Assembly: GCF_014650555.1 (NCBI RefSeq)
Contig: NZ_BMVE01000001.1
Coordinates: 682,001 to 746,000, forward strand
DNA length: 64,000 bases
Direction: 5' to 3'
From: Streptomyces goshikiensis
Lineage (GTDB): Bacteria > Actinomycetota > Actinomycetes > Streptomycetales > Streptomycetaceae
Shown here: piece after piece, positions 46,342 through 55,118 of the stretch
Layout: each line of letters opens with the position of its first letter
Numbering within the stretch: position 1 is the stretch's first letter
Translations under genes and position numbers: made by a program
Notes under the pieces: model-generated
Told to the model about the DNA's origin: nothing
The model's database searches: none
Seen by the model: only the letters and a program-made list of their open reading frames with translations

Positions 46342-47307
46342 TCACCACACCTCGGCGAGGGCCTGGCGGGGGCCCGCGGCCGCCCACTGGCGCGTGATGC
46401 GCTCCAGCTTGTCGGGATTGACCTGGATGCGGATCGCCCCGACGGCGCCGTCGGCGGCCGTATCGAGGCACATGACGCCGAGGACGCGCCCGCCGGCCAC
46501 GATCACCACGGCGGGGCCGCCGTTGACGACGGCGGCATGGAGGGCGACGCTGCCGCCGACGCGGTCCCGCTTCGCCTTGCCCGGCCGGAACAGACCGCGC
46601 AGGTAGCGCGCGATACCGAGCGCACCGACGACCGGCGTCCTGCGGGCCGGAACCCCGGAGCCGCCGTCGGCCACGCTGACCGCGTCGGCGGTGAGCAGCC
46701 GGATCAGCGGCTCGGTGTCGCCGCTGAGCGCCGCGGCGAGGAACTCCCGGACCACCTTCTCCGCGGCGGCCCCGTCGACCTCGGTGCGGGACCGCTCGGC
46801 GCCGAGGTGCTGCCTGGCGCGGCGGTGGATCTGCTGGCAGTTCGACTCGGTGAGGTCGAGGATCTCCGCGATCTCACGGTGCGCGTAGCCGAACGCCTCG
46901 CGCAGCACGTACACCGCGCGCTCATTGGGCGACAGCCGCTCCATCAGGGTGAGCACCGCCATCGACACCGACTCGCGCTGCTCGGCGGTGTCGGCGGGAC
47001 CGAGCATCCGGTCCCCCGCCAGGACCGGCTCCGGGAGCCACTGCCCCACGTAGGTCTCGCGCCTGGCCCGCGCCAAGGTGAGCTGATTGAGGCAGAGGTT
47101 GGTGAGCACCTTCGTCAGCCACGCCTCGGGCGTCTCGATCCGCTCCCGGTCCGCCGCGTGCCACCGCAGGAACGCCTCCTGCACGGCGTCCTCGGCGTCC
47201 CCGGCCGACCCCAACAGCCGGTAGGCGATCGCCTCCAGACGGCCCCTGGAGCTCTCGAACAGATCGACCTCGTGCGAACGGAGCGGCATCACCCCATGAT
47301 CGGCCAT
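46342..47307 (-). CDS. sigJ: ECF41-type RNA polymerase sigma factor (SigJ family)
   Basis: A 321-residue sigma factor longer than ordinary ECF proteins. Region 2 (EAIAYRLLGSAGDAEDAVQEAFLRW) and region 4 (RLSPNERAVYVLREAFGYAHREIAEILDLTESNCQQIHRRAR) are intact. The linker has the ECF41 motif WLPEP, and a C-terminal SnoaL-like domain (from about residue 190) ends with the NPDKL motif; these contacts control activity of the group in place of a separate anti-sigma factor. It starts 28 bases downstream of the OmpA-domain gene stop, so it may be read from the Tad transcript. Confidence 0.93.
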   Translation of the reverse strand: MADHGVMPLRSHEVDLFESSRGRLEAIAYRLLGSAGDAEDAVQEAFLRWHAADRERIETPEAWLTKVLTNLCLNQLTLARARRETYVGQWLPEPVLAGDRMLGPADTAEQRESVSMAVLTLMERLSPNERAVYVLREAFGYAHREIAEILDLTESNCQQIHRRARQHLGAERSRTEVDGAAAEKVVREFLAAALSGDTEPLIRLLTADAVSVADGGSGVPARRTPVVGALGIARYLRGLFRPGKAKRDRVGGSVALHAAVVNGGPAVVIVAGGRVLGVMCLDTAADGAVGAIRIQVNPDKLERITRQWAAAGPRQALAEVW

Positions 47308-47335
47308 CAGCCCGACCCCCCTTACCGCCGAACGC

Positions 47336-47974
47336 CTAGCCGGCGGCGCCGCGCGGGAAGGTGATCTCGACCCGGCGGTTCTTCTTGCGGCCCTCCTCGG
47401 TGCCGTTGTCGGCGATCGGGTAGTCCTCGCTGTAACCCCGGACGTCGAAGACGACGCTGGGGTTGGTGACGGTCTTGGCCAGCTCCACCTGCACGGCGTC
47501 GGCGCGCTTCTTGGACAGCTCCTTGCCGTGCTCGTAGCTGCCCTGGTCGTCGGTGAACCCGAAGACCCGGACGCGGGTCGCCTTCTGCTGGTTGATCTCG
47601 TTGGCGATGGCCTGGATCCGCGCGGCCGCCTGGGCGTTGAACACCGAGCTGTCCTCCGGGAAGAGCACCTCGGACTGCAGCGCCATCATGACGGTCTGAT
47701 TGGTCTCCTGCCGGCGCTGCTCACCACCGAGGTCTTCGACGACCTCGACCATGTCGAGCACCTTGGGCGCCGCGAGGACCCCGCCCTGGGGGAGTTTGAG
47801 GCGCGGCGAGTCCGGCTTGACGGCCACGGGCGGCGAGGCGGAAGCCTCGGTACCGGGGGGTGTGGACGGCTTGACGTCGTCGGCGTGGGCGCTGGCCGCG
47901 CCCATGAAGTGAGCGCCGGCGATGACGAGCCCGACGACGGCCGTCGCGGCGGAGGTGCGGTGGCGTGTGGTCAT
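47336..47974 (-). CDS. OmpA-domain secreted protein of the Tad locus
   Basis: A 212-residue exported protein. A signal peptide (TAVVGLVIAGAHFMGAASAHA) is followed by a Pro-rich linker and an OmpA-like domain (about 110-205): LFPEDSSVFNAQAAARIQAIANEI, VRVFGFTDDQGSYEHGKELSKKRADAVQ and RGYSEDYP, ending RKKNRRVEITF. OmpA domains bind peptidoglycan non-covalently. It is the last gene of the pilus operon, four bases after the lipoprotein gene, and may anchor the pilus machine to the wall. Start chosen at the ATG giving MTTRHRTSA. Confidence 0.88.
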   Translation of the reverse strand: MTTRHRTSAATAVVGLVIAGAHFMGAASAHADDVKPSTPPGTEASASPPVAVKPDSPRLKLPQGGVLAAPKVLDMVEVVEDLGGEQRRQETNQTVMMALQSEVLFPEDSSVFNAQAAARIQAIANEINQQKATRVRVFGFTDDQGSYEHGKELSKKRADAVQVELAKTVTNPSVVFDVRGYSEDYPIADNGTEEGRKKNRRVEITFPRGAAG

Positions 47975-47978
47975 GGGG

Positions 47979-48566
47979 TCACCCGGAGATCTTGAGTGTG
48001 GCCGTGTCAAAGGTCGGCAGGCCGAAGACGACCTCGGTGGTCGTGGTCGGCGGTGCGGGGAACTGGGCGAAGAAGGGGACGCTCTCCCCCGCGTTGATCA
48101 TGGTGAGGCCGATCGTGCACGCGCACCGGCCCTCCGTGTCACGGAGCACGTAGTACCGCTTCTTGCCCACACTGTCGACCAGGGTGGCTCCGGCGACCGA
48201 CCCGGGGCTGGCGTTCTTCTCGTCGCCGCGCCAAGTGGCCATCTGGGCGAACGTCTTGGTGCCCGTGTTCTTGATCTGACCGCTGACGGTCAGATACCCG
48301 TCCTGGTCGCGGGCGACCTCATTGATGTCCATGACGAGGCCGGCCAGGCCCTTCACCGATGCGATCACCTCGGTGGGCGCGGGGCTCTTCCCCTCACCCG
48401 ACGCGGACTTCTGGGGAGTGCTGCCCTGGCCCTGCGCGGGCGCGGACTTCTGCGGCTCCTTCGGCTTGTCGTCGCCGCCACCGCATCCGGCCAGCGTGAG
48501 GGTCAAGGCCGCCGCCACCGCAACGACCGCTCCCCCGCGGACCTTCACCTTCTGCCGAATGCTCAT
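47979..48566 (-). CDS. Lipoprotein of unknown function in the Tad locus
   Basis: A 195-residue lipoprotein with lipobox LAGC (Cys28) after a hydrophobic signal peptide, then a Lys/Pro/Gln/Ser-rich linker and a beta-rich domain (YLTVSGQIKNTGTKTFAQM, RCACTIGLTMINAGESVPFFAQF) resembling the immunoglobulin-like fold of DUF4352/CARDB-type lipoproteins, by look only. Tight spacing with the OmpA gene (4 bases) points to a joint role at the cell surface. Confidence 0.75.
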   Translation of the reverse strand: MSIRQKVKVRGGAVVAVAAALTLTLAGCGGGDDKPKEPQKSAPAQGQGSTPQKSASGEGKSPAPTEVIASVKGLAGLVMDINEVARDQDGYLTVSGQIKNTGTKTFAQMATWRGDEKNASPGSVAGATLVDSVGKKRYYVLRDTEGRCACTIGLTMINAGESVPFFAQFPAPPTTTTEVVFGLPTFDTATLKISG

Positions 48567-48596
48567 GTACGCCGCTTCCTTGTCTGTCGTTCGTTG

Positions 48597-49253
48597 TCAG
48601 TCGGTCAGTCGGACGCTGAAGAGTTTCCTCGCCAGCCGGGTCAGCGGACCCGGCTTCGAGGGGTCCACGTCCACGGATGTGCCGCCCTTGCACCTGAGGG
48701 AAACCACACTGGGCTTCGGCGTTCCGCTCGGTGACGGCGACGGGCTGGCCGTTCCGGTGGGGGTGGGCTCGGGGGCGGGGCTGGGGGGCGGCCCGGACAC
48801 GAGGGTGCAGCGCGACTCGATGACAGCCGTGGCCGTGGCCTTGCCGTGCACGCTCTCGCTGCCCGGGACGACCGACTTCCCGACGGTGTCGTCCGTGGTC
48901 ACCGCGACGGTGAACTTCGGGAGGTGCGGCTCGCACTCGGCAGTGGCGCCGTTCGACGCGGCGAAGGCCGCGGCCTTGGCGCACGCTCCCGTCAGCTCGA
49001 AGCGGTCACCGCCGAGGATCCTCTCCCAGTCGGCCGAGGTGAGGGCAAGGAGGTCACCGCCCGCGAAGACCGTGTCCCTGGCTTCACGGGCGGCCGCGAG
49101 CGCCGCCGCGTCGGCGGCGCCCTGCGCGTCACTGCGGGTGTCACCGGCCATTCCGACGACGAAGAAGGCGAGCGCGGCAAAGAGCAGGCCCGTCACCACC
49201 ACGATGTAGATGGGAAAGGCCTGCCCTTGGTCCCGCGCCCCCGCCGCGCCCAT
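48597..49253 (-). CDS. TadG-like pilus assembly protein
   Basis: A 218-residue protein with one N-terminal membrane helix (GQAFPIYIVVVTGLLFAALAFFVV) and an Ala-rich helix then a variable extracellular part with Cys residues and a Pro/Ser/Thr stretch. The DQGQAF start and the DAQGAADAAALAAAREAR segment match the TadG/TadE-like Flp pilus assembly proteins. The Glu at +5 of true pseudopilins is absent. Its ATG overlaps the pilin stop (TGATG), so the two are coupled. Confidence 0.82.
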   Translation of the reverse strand: MGAAGARDQGQAFPIYIVVVTGLLFAALAFFVVGMAGDTRSDAQGAADAAALAAAREARDTVFAGGDLLALTSADWERILGGDRFELTGACAKAAAFAASNGATAECEPHLPKFTVAVTTDDTVGKSVVPGSESVHGKATATAVIESRCTLVSGPPPSPAPEPTPTGTASPSPSPSGTPKPSVVSLRCKGGTSVDVDPSKPGPLTRLARKLFSVRLTD

Positions 49254-49462
49254 CAGTGCGCCGTGATGTCCGCCAGAGCCTGGGTGATGGCGTTCGCGAT
49301 GCTCGCCGCGAGCCCCGACCCCACGATCGCCCCGATGATCAGGACGATGATCACGATGATCCCGAGGTATTCGAAGACCGTCTGGCCCTCGTCCCCGCCC
49401 CGGCTCGTGCGCATCCGGATGCGCTGTTCGACGATCTCCTTGAGCAGGATCAGATTCTGCAT
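49253..49462 (-). CDS. Flp-type (class IVb) prepilin
   Basis: A 69-residue protein with a basic/charged leader of about 27 residues, then the processing site G|QTVFEY (Gly at -1, Glu-Tyr at +5/+6) and a continuous hydrophobic helix (LGIIVIIVLIIGAIVGSGLA). The length and EY motif are those of Flp pilins, assembled into a thin bundle-forming pilus. The start is set by GGAGAGG ahead of ATG 49462; longer readings lack coding character. Confidence 0.85.
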   Translation of the reverse strand: MQNLILLKEIVEQRIRMRTSRGGDEGQTVFEYLGIIVIIVLIIGAIVGSGLAASIANAITQALADITAH

Positions 49463-49572
49463 AGGGGGCCTCTCCAGGTCCGTCGCCGGTGTCGATTCGC
49501 GGACGGTACGGCGGGAGGACAGCAGCTGCAAAGGGTCCCGGGGCCCAATTACGGACCCACTGCGCACGGTGT

Positions 49573-50259
49573 CTACCCATGTCCGGCCACCCCCGGACGG
49601 GCGGTTCCCAGCCAGCGGGCTATGGCCTCGCTGCGCGTCGCGCTCTGGAGCTTCGCGAAGATCCGGTTGATGTGGTTCTTGACCGTCTTCTCACTGATGA
49701 AGCAGGTGGCCGCGATCTGCTGGTTGCTCATCCCGGACGCGATGAGATCCATGACCTCCTCCTCGCGTGAACTCAACCCGAAAGCAATGTGGTTGGGCAG
49801 GCGCTGAGAAGACTGTGCCACAGTTCGTTGCGGATGCGAAGAGGCCCGTAGGTCGGAGAGCAGCGTGCCCGCCGCCGTCGGGCTGAGGTGGGGGCGGCCC
49901 GCGTGGACGTCGTGGACGGCTGTGACCAGGAGCTCCGGCGTGAATTCACCGTGGACCAGATAGCCGCCCGCACCCAACAGCAGCGCCTCCCGGACGATTT
50001 CGGTTTCGCGGCTGTACGTCAGCATCAGCACCGGCGCCAGCCGCACCAGGTGCGGGAGCGCCGAGATGCCGTCCACCCCGGGCATCCGCACGTCCAGCAG
50101 GACGACGTCCGGGGTGTGCAGCCGCGTGAGGTGCAGGGCCTCGCCGCCGTCGGCGGCCTGGGCGATCACCTCGATGCCCTCGGCGGTGGCCAGCAGGGCG
50201 GTCAGGCCCGCGCGGACGACCGGGTTGTCGTCGGCGATCAGGACGCGCAGGGGCGTCAT
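49573..50259 (-). CDS. NarL-type response regulator within the Tad locus
   Basis: A 228-residue regulator. The receiver keeps Asp10-Asp11 and the phosphorylated Asp56 (DVVLLDVRMPG) and Thr81, but the near-universal Lys is His103 (GGYLVHGEF). The C-terminal LuxR helix-turn-helix is complete: LSSREEEVMDLIASGMSNQQIAATCFISEKTVKNHINRI. It overlaps the kinase gene by ATGA. The likely role is to control the pilus operon in which it lies. The Lys change may alter or weaken phospho-signalling. Confidence 0.92.
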   Translation of the reverse strand: MTPLRVLIADDNPVVRAGLTALLATAEGIEVIAQAADGGEALHLTRLHTPDVVLLDVRMPGVDGISALPHLVRLAPVLMLTYSRETEIVREALLLGAGGYLVHGEFTPELLVTAVHDVHAGRPHLSPTAAGTLLSDLRASSHPQRTVAQSSQRLPNHIAFGLSSREEEVMDLIASGMSNQQIAATCFISEKTVKNHINRIFAKLQSATRSEAIARWLGTARPGVAGHG

Positions 50260-51479
50260 GCGCCACCCTCCCCGGTCAGAGCGGCGAGCGGGAGGTCCAG
50301 GCGGACCTCGGTGCCGGGCAGGCCGTCCGGGCGGGCGCCGATGTGGATGCGGGCGCCGATCGAGGCGGCGCGTTCCGTCATGCCGAGCAGCCCGAAACGC
50401 CCCGCCTCCCGAAGGAGCGAGAGGTCGGCCCCGGCGGCCGGCAGGCCGCGGCCGTCGTCCCGTACCGCCAGGGTGAGGCGGGTCTGGTCGGCGCCCGCCT
50501 CGACCTCGACGCGCGCGGCTCCCGCGTGCCGGCGGGCGTTCTCCAGCGCCTCCGCCGTCACCGCCAGCAGCTGCCGGGCCACCACGCCGGGCACCACCGG
50601 CAGGGTGCCCGTCGCGCGGATCTCCGTACCGGCGGGCGCGAGGCGGCGCAGTTCGCCCAGCAACGAGACGCCCGGGGCGTCCAGGTCACGGCGCAAGTCC
50701 GTCAGGAGCTCGCGGGATTCGGCCGCGGCCCGGCGGGCCGCGCCGGACAGCAGCTCGGCCTGCCGGCGGATGGCCGCCGGGTCCGTCGTCCGCGCCAGGG
50801 CGTCCGCCGACAGGGCCAGGCCGTGCAGGGTCTTGGCCACGGAGTCGTGCATCTCCCGGGCCAGCCGCTCCCGTTCGCCCCGGACCGCCTCGGCCACCGC
50901 GAGCCGGGCCCGGGTCTCCGTCAGGGCCTGGCTCGCCGAGCCGAAACGGAACAGGAGGTCCCGCAGGCAGGCACCGGCGGCGCCCGCGAGTACGCACAGG
51001 ACCGCCAGGGTCAGCCCCTCGGCCGCCAGGGCCACGATGACCGCCTGGACCGCCGCGTACACCGCCGAGCCGCGCCAGCCGTAGACGAGCCCGGCCAGCA
51101 GCGGGGTGCACACCGCGACGAGGCCGAGTGGCGACGCGGGCCGCGCCGCGATCAGTAACAGCGCGCTGAACGCCATGTCCGCGGCGAGCAGCCAGCGGTG
51201 CCTCAGCAGCAGCGGCCCGAACCGCTCCCAGTCGCGGAAGAGCCCGTACGAGAGCATGAAGGTGACCAGGACGGCCCCGCCCACCAGGTACGTCGGCCCC
51301 CCGGGCGCCGTCCGCCCCAGGGCGAGCGGCGTGCCCAGCCCGATCATCACCAGCCGGAACGCGAACACCTGGCGGCACAGCGCCTGCAACGCGCCGGCCT
51401 GGAGCGCCGGCGAGGGCGCCATCGCGCGGGCGGCGGCCGGCCGGTCCCGGGAGCCGAGGGTGACATCGAGTACCGCCAT
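50256..51479 (-). CDS. Sensor histidine kinase (NarL partner) within the Tad locus
   Basis: A 407-residue membrane kinase of the HisKA_3 group. About four to five membrane helices (residues 40-165) form an integral sensor with little extracellular mass. The phospho-accepting His211 is in LAREMHDSVAKTLHGLALS and the ATP-binding domain has ALENARRHAG and DDGRGLP, ending FGLLGMTERAASIGARIHI. The stimulus is probably in the membrane. It is three bases after TadC and overlaps the response regulator gene. Confidence 0.92.
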   Translation of the reverse strand: MAVLDVTLGSRDRPAAARAMAPSPALQAGALQALCRQVFAFRLVMIGLGTPLALGRTAPGGPTYLVGGAVLVTFMLSYGLFRDWERFGPLLLRHRWLLAADMAFSALLLIAARPASPLGLVAVCTPLLAGLVYGWRGSAVYAAVQAVIVALAAEGLTLAVLCVLAGAAGACLRDLLFRFGSASQALTETRARLAVAEAVRGERERLAREMHDSVAKTLHGLALSADALARTTDPAAIRRQAELLSGAARRAAAESRELLTDLRRDLDAPGVSLLGELRRLAPAGTEIRATGTLPVVPGVVARQLLAVTAEALENARRHAGAARVEVEAGADQTRLTLAVRDDGRGLPAAGADLSLLREAGRFGLLGMTERAASIGARIHIGARPDGLPGTEVRLDLPLAALTGEGGA

Positions 51480-51482
51480 GGC

Positions 51483-52376
51483 TCAGCCGCCCCCGAACAT
51501 CGCGCCGAAGTCGACGTCCGCGCCGTACACGAATCCGCCGATCAGCAGGATCATGGTGCCCGGCAGCATGAACATCGTGACCACCAGCGTCGCCTTCGGC
51601 ACCGCCCGGGCCGCCCGGCGGCGGGCGTTCTGGGCGTCCGTGCGGCGCATGTCCTCGGCGAGGGCGATCAGGGTCTCCACGATCGGGGAGCCCAGTTCCT
51701 CGCCCTGCTGGAGGGCGGTGACGAACTGGGCGACCTGCTCGGAGTCGTTGCGCCGGCGCAGCTCGTCGAAGGCCTGGCGGCGGCTGACGCCCATGGTCAT
51801 CTGCTGGAGGGTGATCCGGATCTCGTCGGACCAGGGCCCCTCGTACTTGTCCGCGACCCGTTCCAGCGCGGGCCGGAAGCCCAGGCCGGCGCTGACGACG
51901 ACCGCCAGTACGTCCAGGAAGTCGGGCAGGGTCCGCTCGATGTGGTCGCGCCGGATCCGGATCGCCGACCACAGGCCGAACTCGATCCAGAACAGCCCGA
52001 ACGCGACCATCAGCAGCGCCAGCACCAACTGCCCGTTGAGCAGCATCGCGAACGCGCCGACCGCCCCCAGGAAGGCGTAGACGGCGCGCCGGGCCGCGTA
52101 GCGGTCGATCGTCAGGCCGGACGGGTTCCCCGCGGTGTCGATCTGGCGGCGTTTGCGGGCCACCCGGTCCGGGCCCATCAGGCGCAGCACCAGCGGCGCG
52201 TAGCGGATGCCGGCGCGGTCGACGGCCGAGCCGACCGCCGTCGTACGGGTGGCGCCGACTTCGAGGGCGAGTTCCAGGTCGGTGGGGAGTTTGACGTCGG
52301 CCCGGTAGAGCCGGATGCCGTGGAAGGCGCCGAGCACCGAGAGGGCCACGGCCAAGGCCAGGAGCAGGGCGATCAT
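51483..52376 (-). CDS. tadC: TadC-like inner-membrane platform protein
   Basis: A 297-residue type II secretion F-family protein with membrane helices near both ends (TADC-type: LLALAVALSVLG at the N-terminus, FGAMFGGG end). The GxxP-like segments RTLPDFLDVLAVVVSAGLGFRPALERVADKYEGPW and LGSPIVETLIALAEDMRRTDAQNARRRA are diagnostic. With TadB it forms the platform that moves pilin subunits into the filament. Confidence 0.9.
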   Translation of the reverse strand: MIALLLALAVALSVLGAFHGIRLYRADVKLPTDLELALEVGATRTTAVGSAVDRAGIRYAPLVLRLMGPDRVARKRRQIDTAGNPSGLTIDRYAARRAVYAFLGAVGAFAMLLNGQLVLALLMVAFGLFWIEFGLWSAIRIRRDHIERTLPDFLDVLAVVVSAGLGFRPALERVADKYEGPWSDEIRITLQQMTMGVSRRQAFDELRRRNDSEQVAQFVTALQQGEELGSPIVETLIALAEDMRRTDAQNARRRAARAVPKATLVVTMFMLPGTMILLIGGFVYGADVDFGAMFGGG

Positions 52377-52386
52377 GCCGGCCTCC

Positions 52387-53325
52387 TCATACGTCGATCT
52401 TGGACAGGCGGCGGATGAGGACGAACCCGAGCGTGAAGAGCCCGATGGCGACCAGGACGGCGGTCTGCCCGATGACGGCGCCCGTCATACGGTCCAGGGC
52501 GCCCGGCATCATCGCGTCCACCAGCAGCAGCGAGCCCAGCCCCATGACCGGTACCAGATAGGCCGTCACCGTCACCTGCGAGAGCTGGGTGCGGATCTCG
52601 CGGCGGGTCTCCTTGCGCTGCTCCAGCGTCACCGTGAGGTTGCGCAGGCTGCCCACGATCGCGCCGCCCGCCCGCGCGGACAGCACGAGGGTGGAGACCA
52701 GTACGACCAGCTCGCGCGAGGGCAGCCGCTCGGTGATCTCGCCGAGGGACTCCTCGATGGAGTGCCCGATGGCGAGCCGGTCGGCCACCCGGGCCAGTTC
52801 CTCGCCCGCCGGGGCCTCCAGTTCGTCGGCGGCCATCCCGATGGCGGTGCGCAGGGCCAGGCCCGCCTGGGTGGCGTTGGCCAGGATCCGCGCGAGCTCG
52901 GGGAGCTGGTTGATGAACCGCTCGTTGCGGCGCGAGCGCTGCCAGTTGAGGAAGGCGTTGGCCGCCCACAGGCCGATCACGGCGGCGACCGGGCCGAAGA
53001 AGGGGGCCAGGAAGGAGGCCGAGACCAGCCAGACGCCGACGACGGCCGCCAGCACGTAGACGAGGAACTCGCCCGGGGTGAGGTCCAGGCCGGTGACGCC
53101 GAGCTTCCGCTCGATCCTCCGGCCCAGCTCCGTCCTCCGCAGGCGCCGGTCGACGCCCTGGAAGCGGCGTCTGCGCCCCAGCGGCGGCGGGGCCCCGCTC
53201 GCCGACAGCCGTTCGATGAGCGCCGCGCGCTGGGCTCGGCCCGCGGCGTACGCGTGCAGGCCCAGCACGACGAACAGGCAGGCCAGCACCGTGGCACCGA
53301 GGGTGAGCAGGATCAGTGGGTTCAC
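52387..53325 (-). CDS. tadB: TadB-like inner-membrane platform protein
   Basis: A 312-residue type II secretion F-family protein with an N-terminal helix, a cytoplasmic helical domain (QLPELARILANATQAGLALRTAIGMAADELEAPAGEELARVA) and three further helices. Overlaps CpaF by GTGA and precedes TadC by ten bases, the standard tad order. GTG start. Confidence 0.9.
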   Translation of the reverse strand: MNPLILLTLGATVLACLFVVLGLHAYAAGRAQRAALIERLSASGAPPPLGRRRRFQGVDRRLRRTELGRRIERKLGVTGLDLTPGEFLVYVLAAVVGVWLVSASFLAPFFGPVAAVIGLWAANAFLNWQRSRRNERFINQLPELARILANATQAGLALRTAIGMAADELEAPAGEELARVADRLAIGHSIEESLGEITERLPSRELVVLVSTLVLSARAGGAIVGSLRNLTVTLEQRKETRREIRTQLSQVTVTAYLVPVMGLGSLLLVDAMMPGALDRMTGAVIGQTAVLVAIGLFTLGFVLIRRLSKIDV

Positions 53326-54716
53326 AGGGCGGTCCGGGGGTTCCGGGGGTGCGGGGGGAGGGCTTGCGGGGCGTACGGGAAGTGCCCGGTCAGCGGGTCG
53401 TTCAGGGCGTCCTGCGGCGCGACCCCGAACGCCTGCGGGATCGGCTGGTTGTTCATGTAGAGCCGGTCCGCGATCCGGCGCGGCAGCGGGTAGTACTCGA
53501 AGTGGCCCTGGACGCGCCCGTCGGGCCCCATCGGCCGGGCCGCGTACCGGCAGACCGTGGTCATCCGGAACGGTTCGCGCCCGTGCGACTCCAGGACGGA
53601 GATCTCGGTGATCCGGCGCGAGCCGTCGCCGAAGCGGGTGAGCTGGACGACGACGTTCACGGCGCTGTTGATCTGGTCCTGGAGCGCCTCGAACGGGATC
53701 TCCACCTCCGACATGGAGGCGAGGGTCTGGAGCCGCATCAGGGCGTCCCCCGAGCTGTTGGCGTGGACGGTCGCCAGCGAGCCGTCGTGGCCGGTGGACA
53801 TCGCCTGGAGCATGTCGAGCGTCTCGCCGCCGCGCACCTCGCCGACGATGATGCGGTCGGGGCGCATCCGCAGGGAGTTCCTGACGAGGTCGCGGATGGT
53901 GATCTGGCCCTTGCCCTCCACGTTCGCCGGGCGGGATTCCAGCCGGATGACGTGCGCCTGCTGGAGCTGGAGCTCGGCGGAGTCCTCGATGGTGATGATC
54001 CGCTCGCCCTCCGGGATCAGACCGGAGAGGGCGTTGAGGAGGGTGGTCTTCCCGGTGCCGGTGGCGCCGGAGACGATCAGGTTCGTCTTCGCCTGGACCA
54101 GCCCGGACAGCAGCAGGAGCATCTGCTCGTCGAGGGAGCCGAGGCCGATCATCTCGTGCAGGGTGAAGGCGCGCGGGAAGCGGCGGATGGTGAGGGTCGC
54201 GCCGGTCAGCGAGAGCGGCGGGATGATGACGTTGACGCGTTCGCCGCTGGGCAGCCGCGCGTCGACCATCGGATTGGCCTCGTCGACCCGGCGGTTGACG
54301 GTGGAGACGATGCGCTCGATGGTCTGCATCAGCTGCTCGTTGGAGGCGAAGCGCAGCGGCAGCTGCTCCACCCGCCCGCCGCGCTCCACGAAGATCTGGT
54401 CGGGGCCGTTGACCATGATCTCGGAGATCGAGGCGTCTTCGAGGAGCGGTTCGAGCACGCCCAGGCCGAGCGCCTCGTCCACGACCCGGCGGATCAGCTG
54501 GGCCCGTTCGGCGGTGGACAGGACCGGGCCCTCGCGGCTGATGATGTGCCCGAGCACGCGCTCCAGCCGCGCCCGGCGTTCGGCGGGCGCGAGCGCGGAC
54601 ATCTCGGCGAGGTCGATCTCCTCCAGCAGCTTGGCGCGGTACGAGGAGACCAGCCGGCCGTCCTCGCGCGGGCTGTGGCGGTCGTCGGGCGTGCTGACCC
54701 GGGAACGCAGGCTCAT
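53322..54716 (-). CDS. cpaF: CpaF/TadA-type pilus assembly ATPase
   Basis: A 464-residue secretion ATPase that powers pilus assembly. Walker A is GATGTGKTTLLNAL, the Asp box IITIEDSAELQL and the His box TGHDGSLATVHANS. The N-terminal region (LERVLGHIISREGPVLSTAERAQLIRRVVDEALGLGVLEPLLED) is the TadA-specific domain. The frame is open farther upstream, but MSLRSRVSTP at 54716 overlaps the TadE stop (ATGA) and is preferred. Confidence 0.94.
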   Translation of the reverse strand: MSLRSRVSTPDDRHSPREDGRLVSSYRAKLLEEIDLAEMSALAPAERRARLERVLGHIISREGPVLSTAERAQLIRRVVDEALGLGVLEPLLEDASISEIMVNGPDQIFVERGGRVEQLPLRFASNEQLMQTIERIVSTVNRRVDEANPMVDARLPSGERVNVIIPPLSLTGATLTIRRFPRAFTLHEMIGLGSLDEQMLLLLSGLVQAKTNLIVSGATGTGKTTLLNALSGLIPEGERIITIEDSAELQLQQAHVIRLESRPANVEGKGQITIRDLVRNSLRMRPDRIIVGEVRGGETLDMLQAMSTGHDGSLATVHANSSGDALMRLQTLASMSEVEIPFEALQDQINSAVNVVVQLTRFGDGSRRITEISVLESHGREPFRMTTVCRYAARPMGPDGRVQGHFEYYPLPRRIADRLYMNNQPIPQAFGVAPQDALNDPLTGHFPYAPQALPPHPRNPRTAL

Positions 54717-55117
54717 GGTCCGGTCACCTCCGGGTCGTCGTTGGGCATGACGGCGGTGCGTTTGGCGCTCGTCGCGGCCACTCCGGGCACGATCGATTTG
54801 ATCGGGATGGTCACGGTCACGGTCACGGCATCGGCCGTCTTCGCGACGTCCACGCTCGTCACGCCCGCGAGGCTCGGCCGGATCGCCTGCTTGCCGGCCG
54901 CCGCGCCGGCGCCGGGCTCGCGGGCCTCCGCGCGCGCGGCGGTACGGGCGGCGGTGTCCGCCTGCTGGACGACGTACGCGGCCCAGCCGAGCTGGATGCC
55001 GCACAGTGCGACGAGCAGCAGGATGGGGACGAAGCCGAGGTACTCCAGGGCGACTTGGCCCCGGTCGCCACCGTCCCGGCGGCGACGGCTCCAGGTGGAG
55101 TGCGCGTGCGGTGCCAT
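54713..55117 (-). CDS. TadE-like minor pseudopilin (second copy)
   Basis: A 134-residue protein with a short basic leader, a prepilin-like site G|QVALEYLGF (Gly at -1, Glu at +5) and one hydrophobic helix (VPILLLVALCGIQLGWAAYV), then a small extracellular domain. TadE proteins are processed by the prepilin peptidase and initiate or stabilise the Flp pilus. Overlaps CpaF (ATGA). Confidence 0.88.
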   Translation of the reverse strand: MAPHAHSTWSRRRRDGGDRGQVALEYLGFVPILLLVALCGIQLGWAAYVVQQADTAARTAARAEAREPGAGAAAGKQAIRPSLAGVTSVDVAKTADAVTVTVTIPIKSIVPGVAATSAKRTAVMPNDDPEVTGP

Positions 55118-55118
55118 G

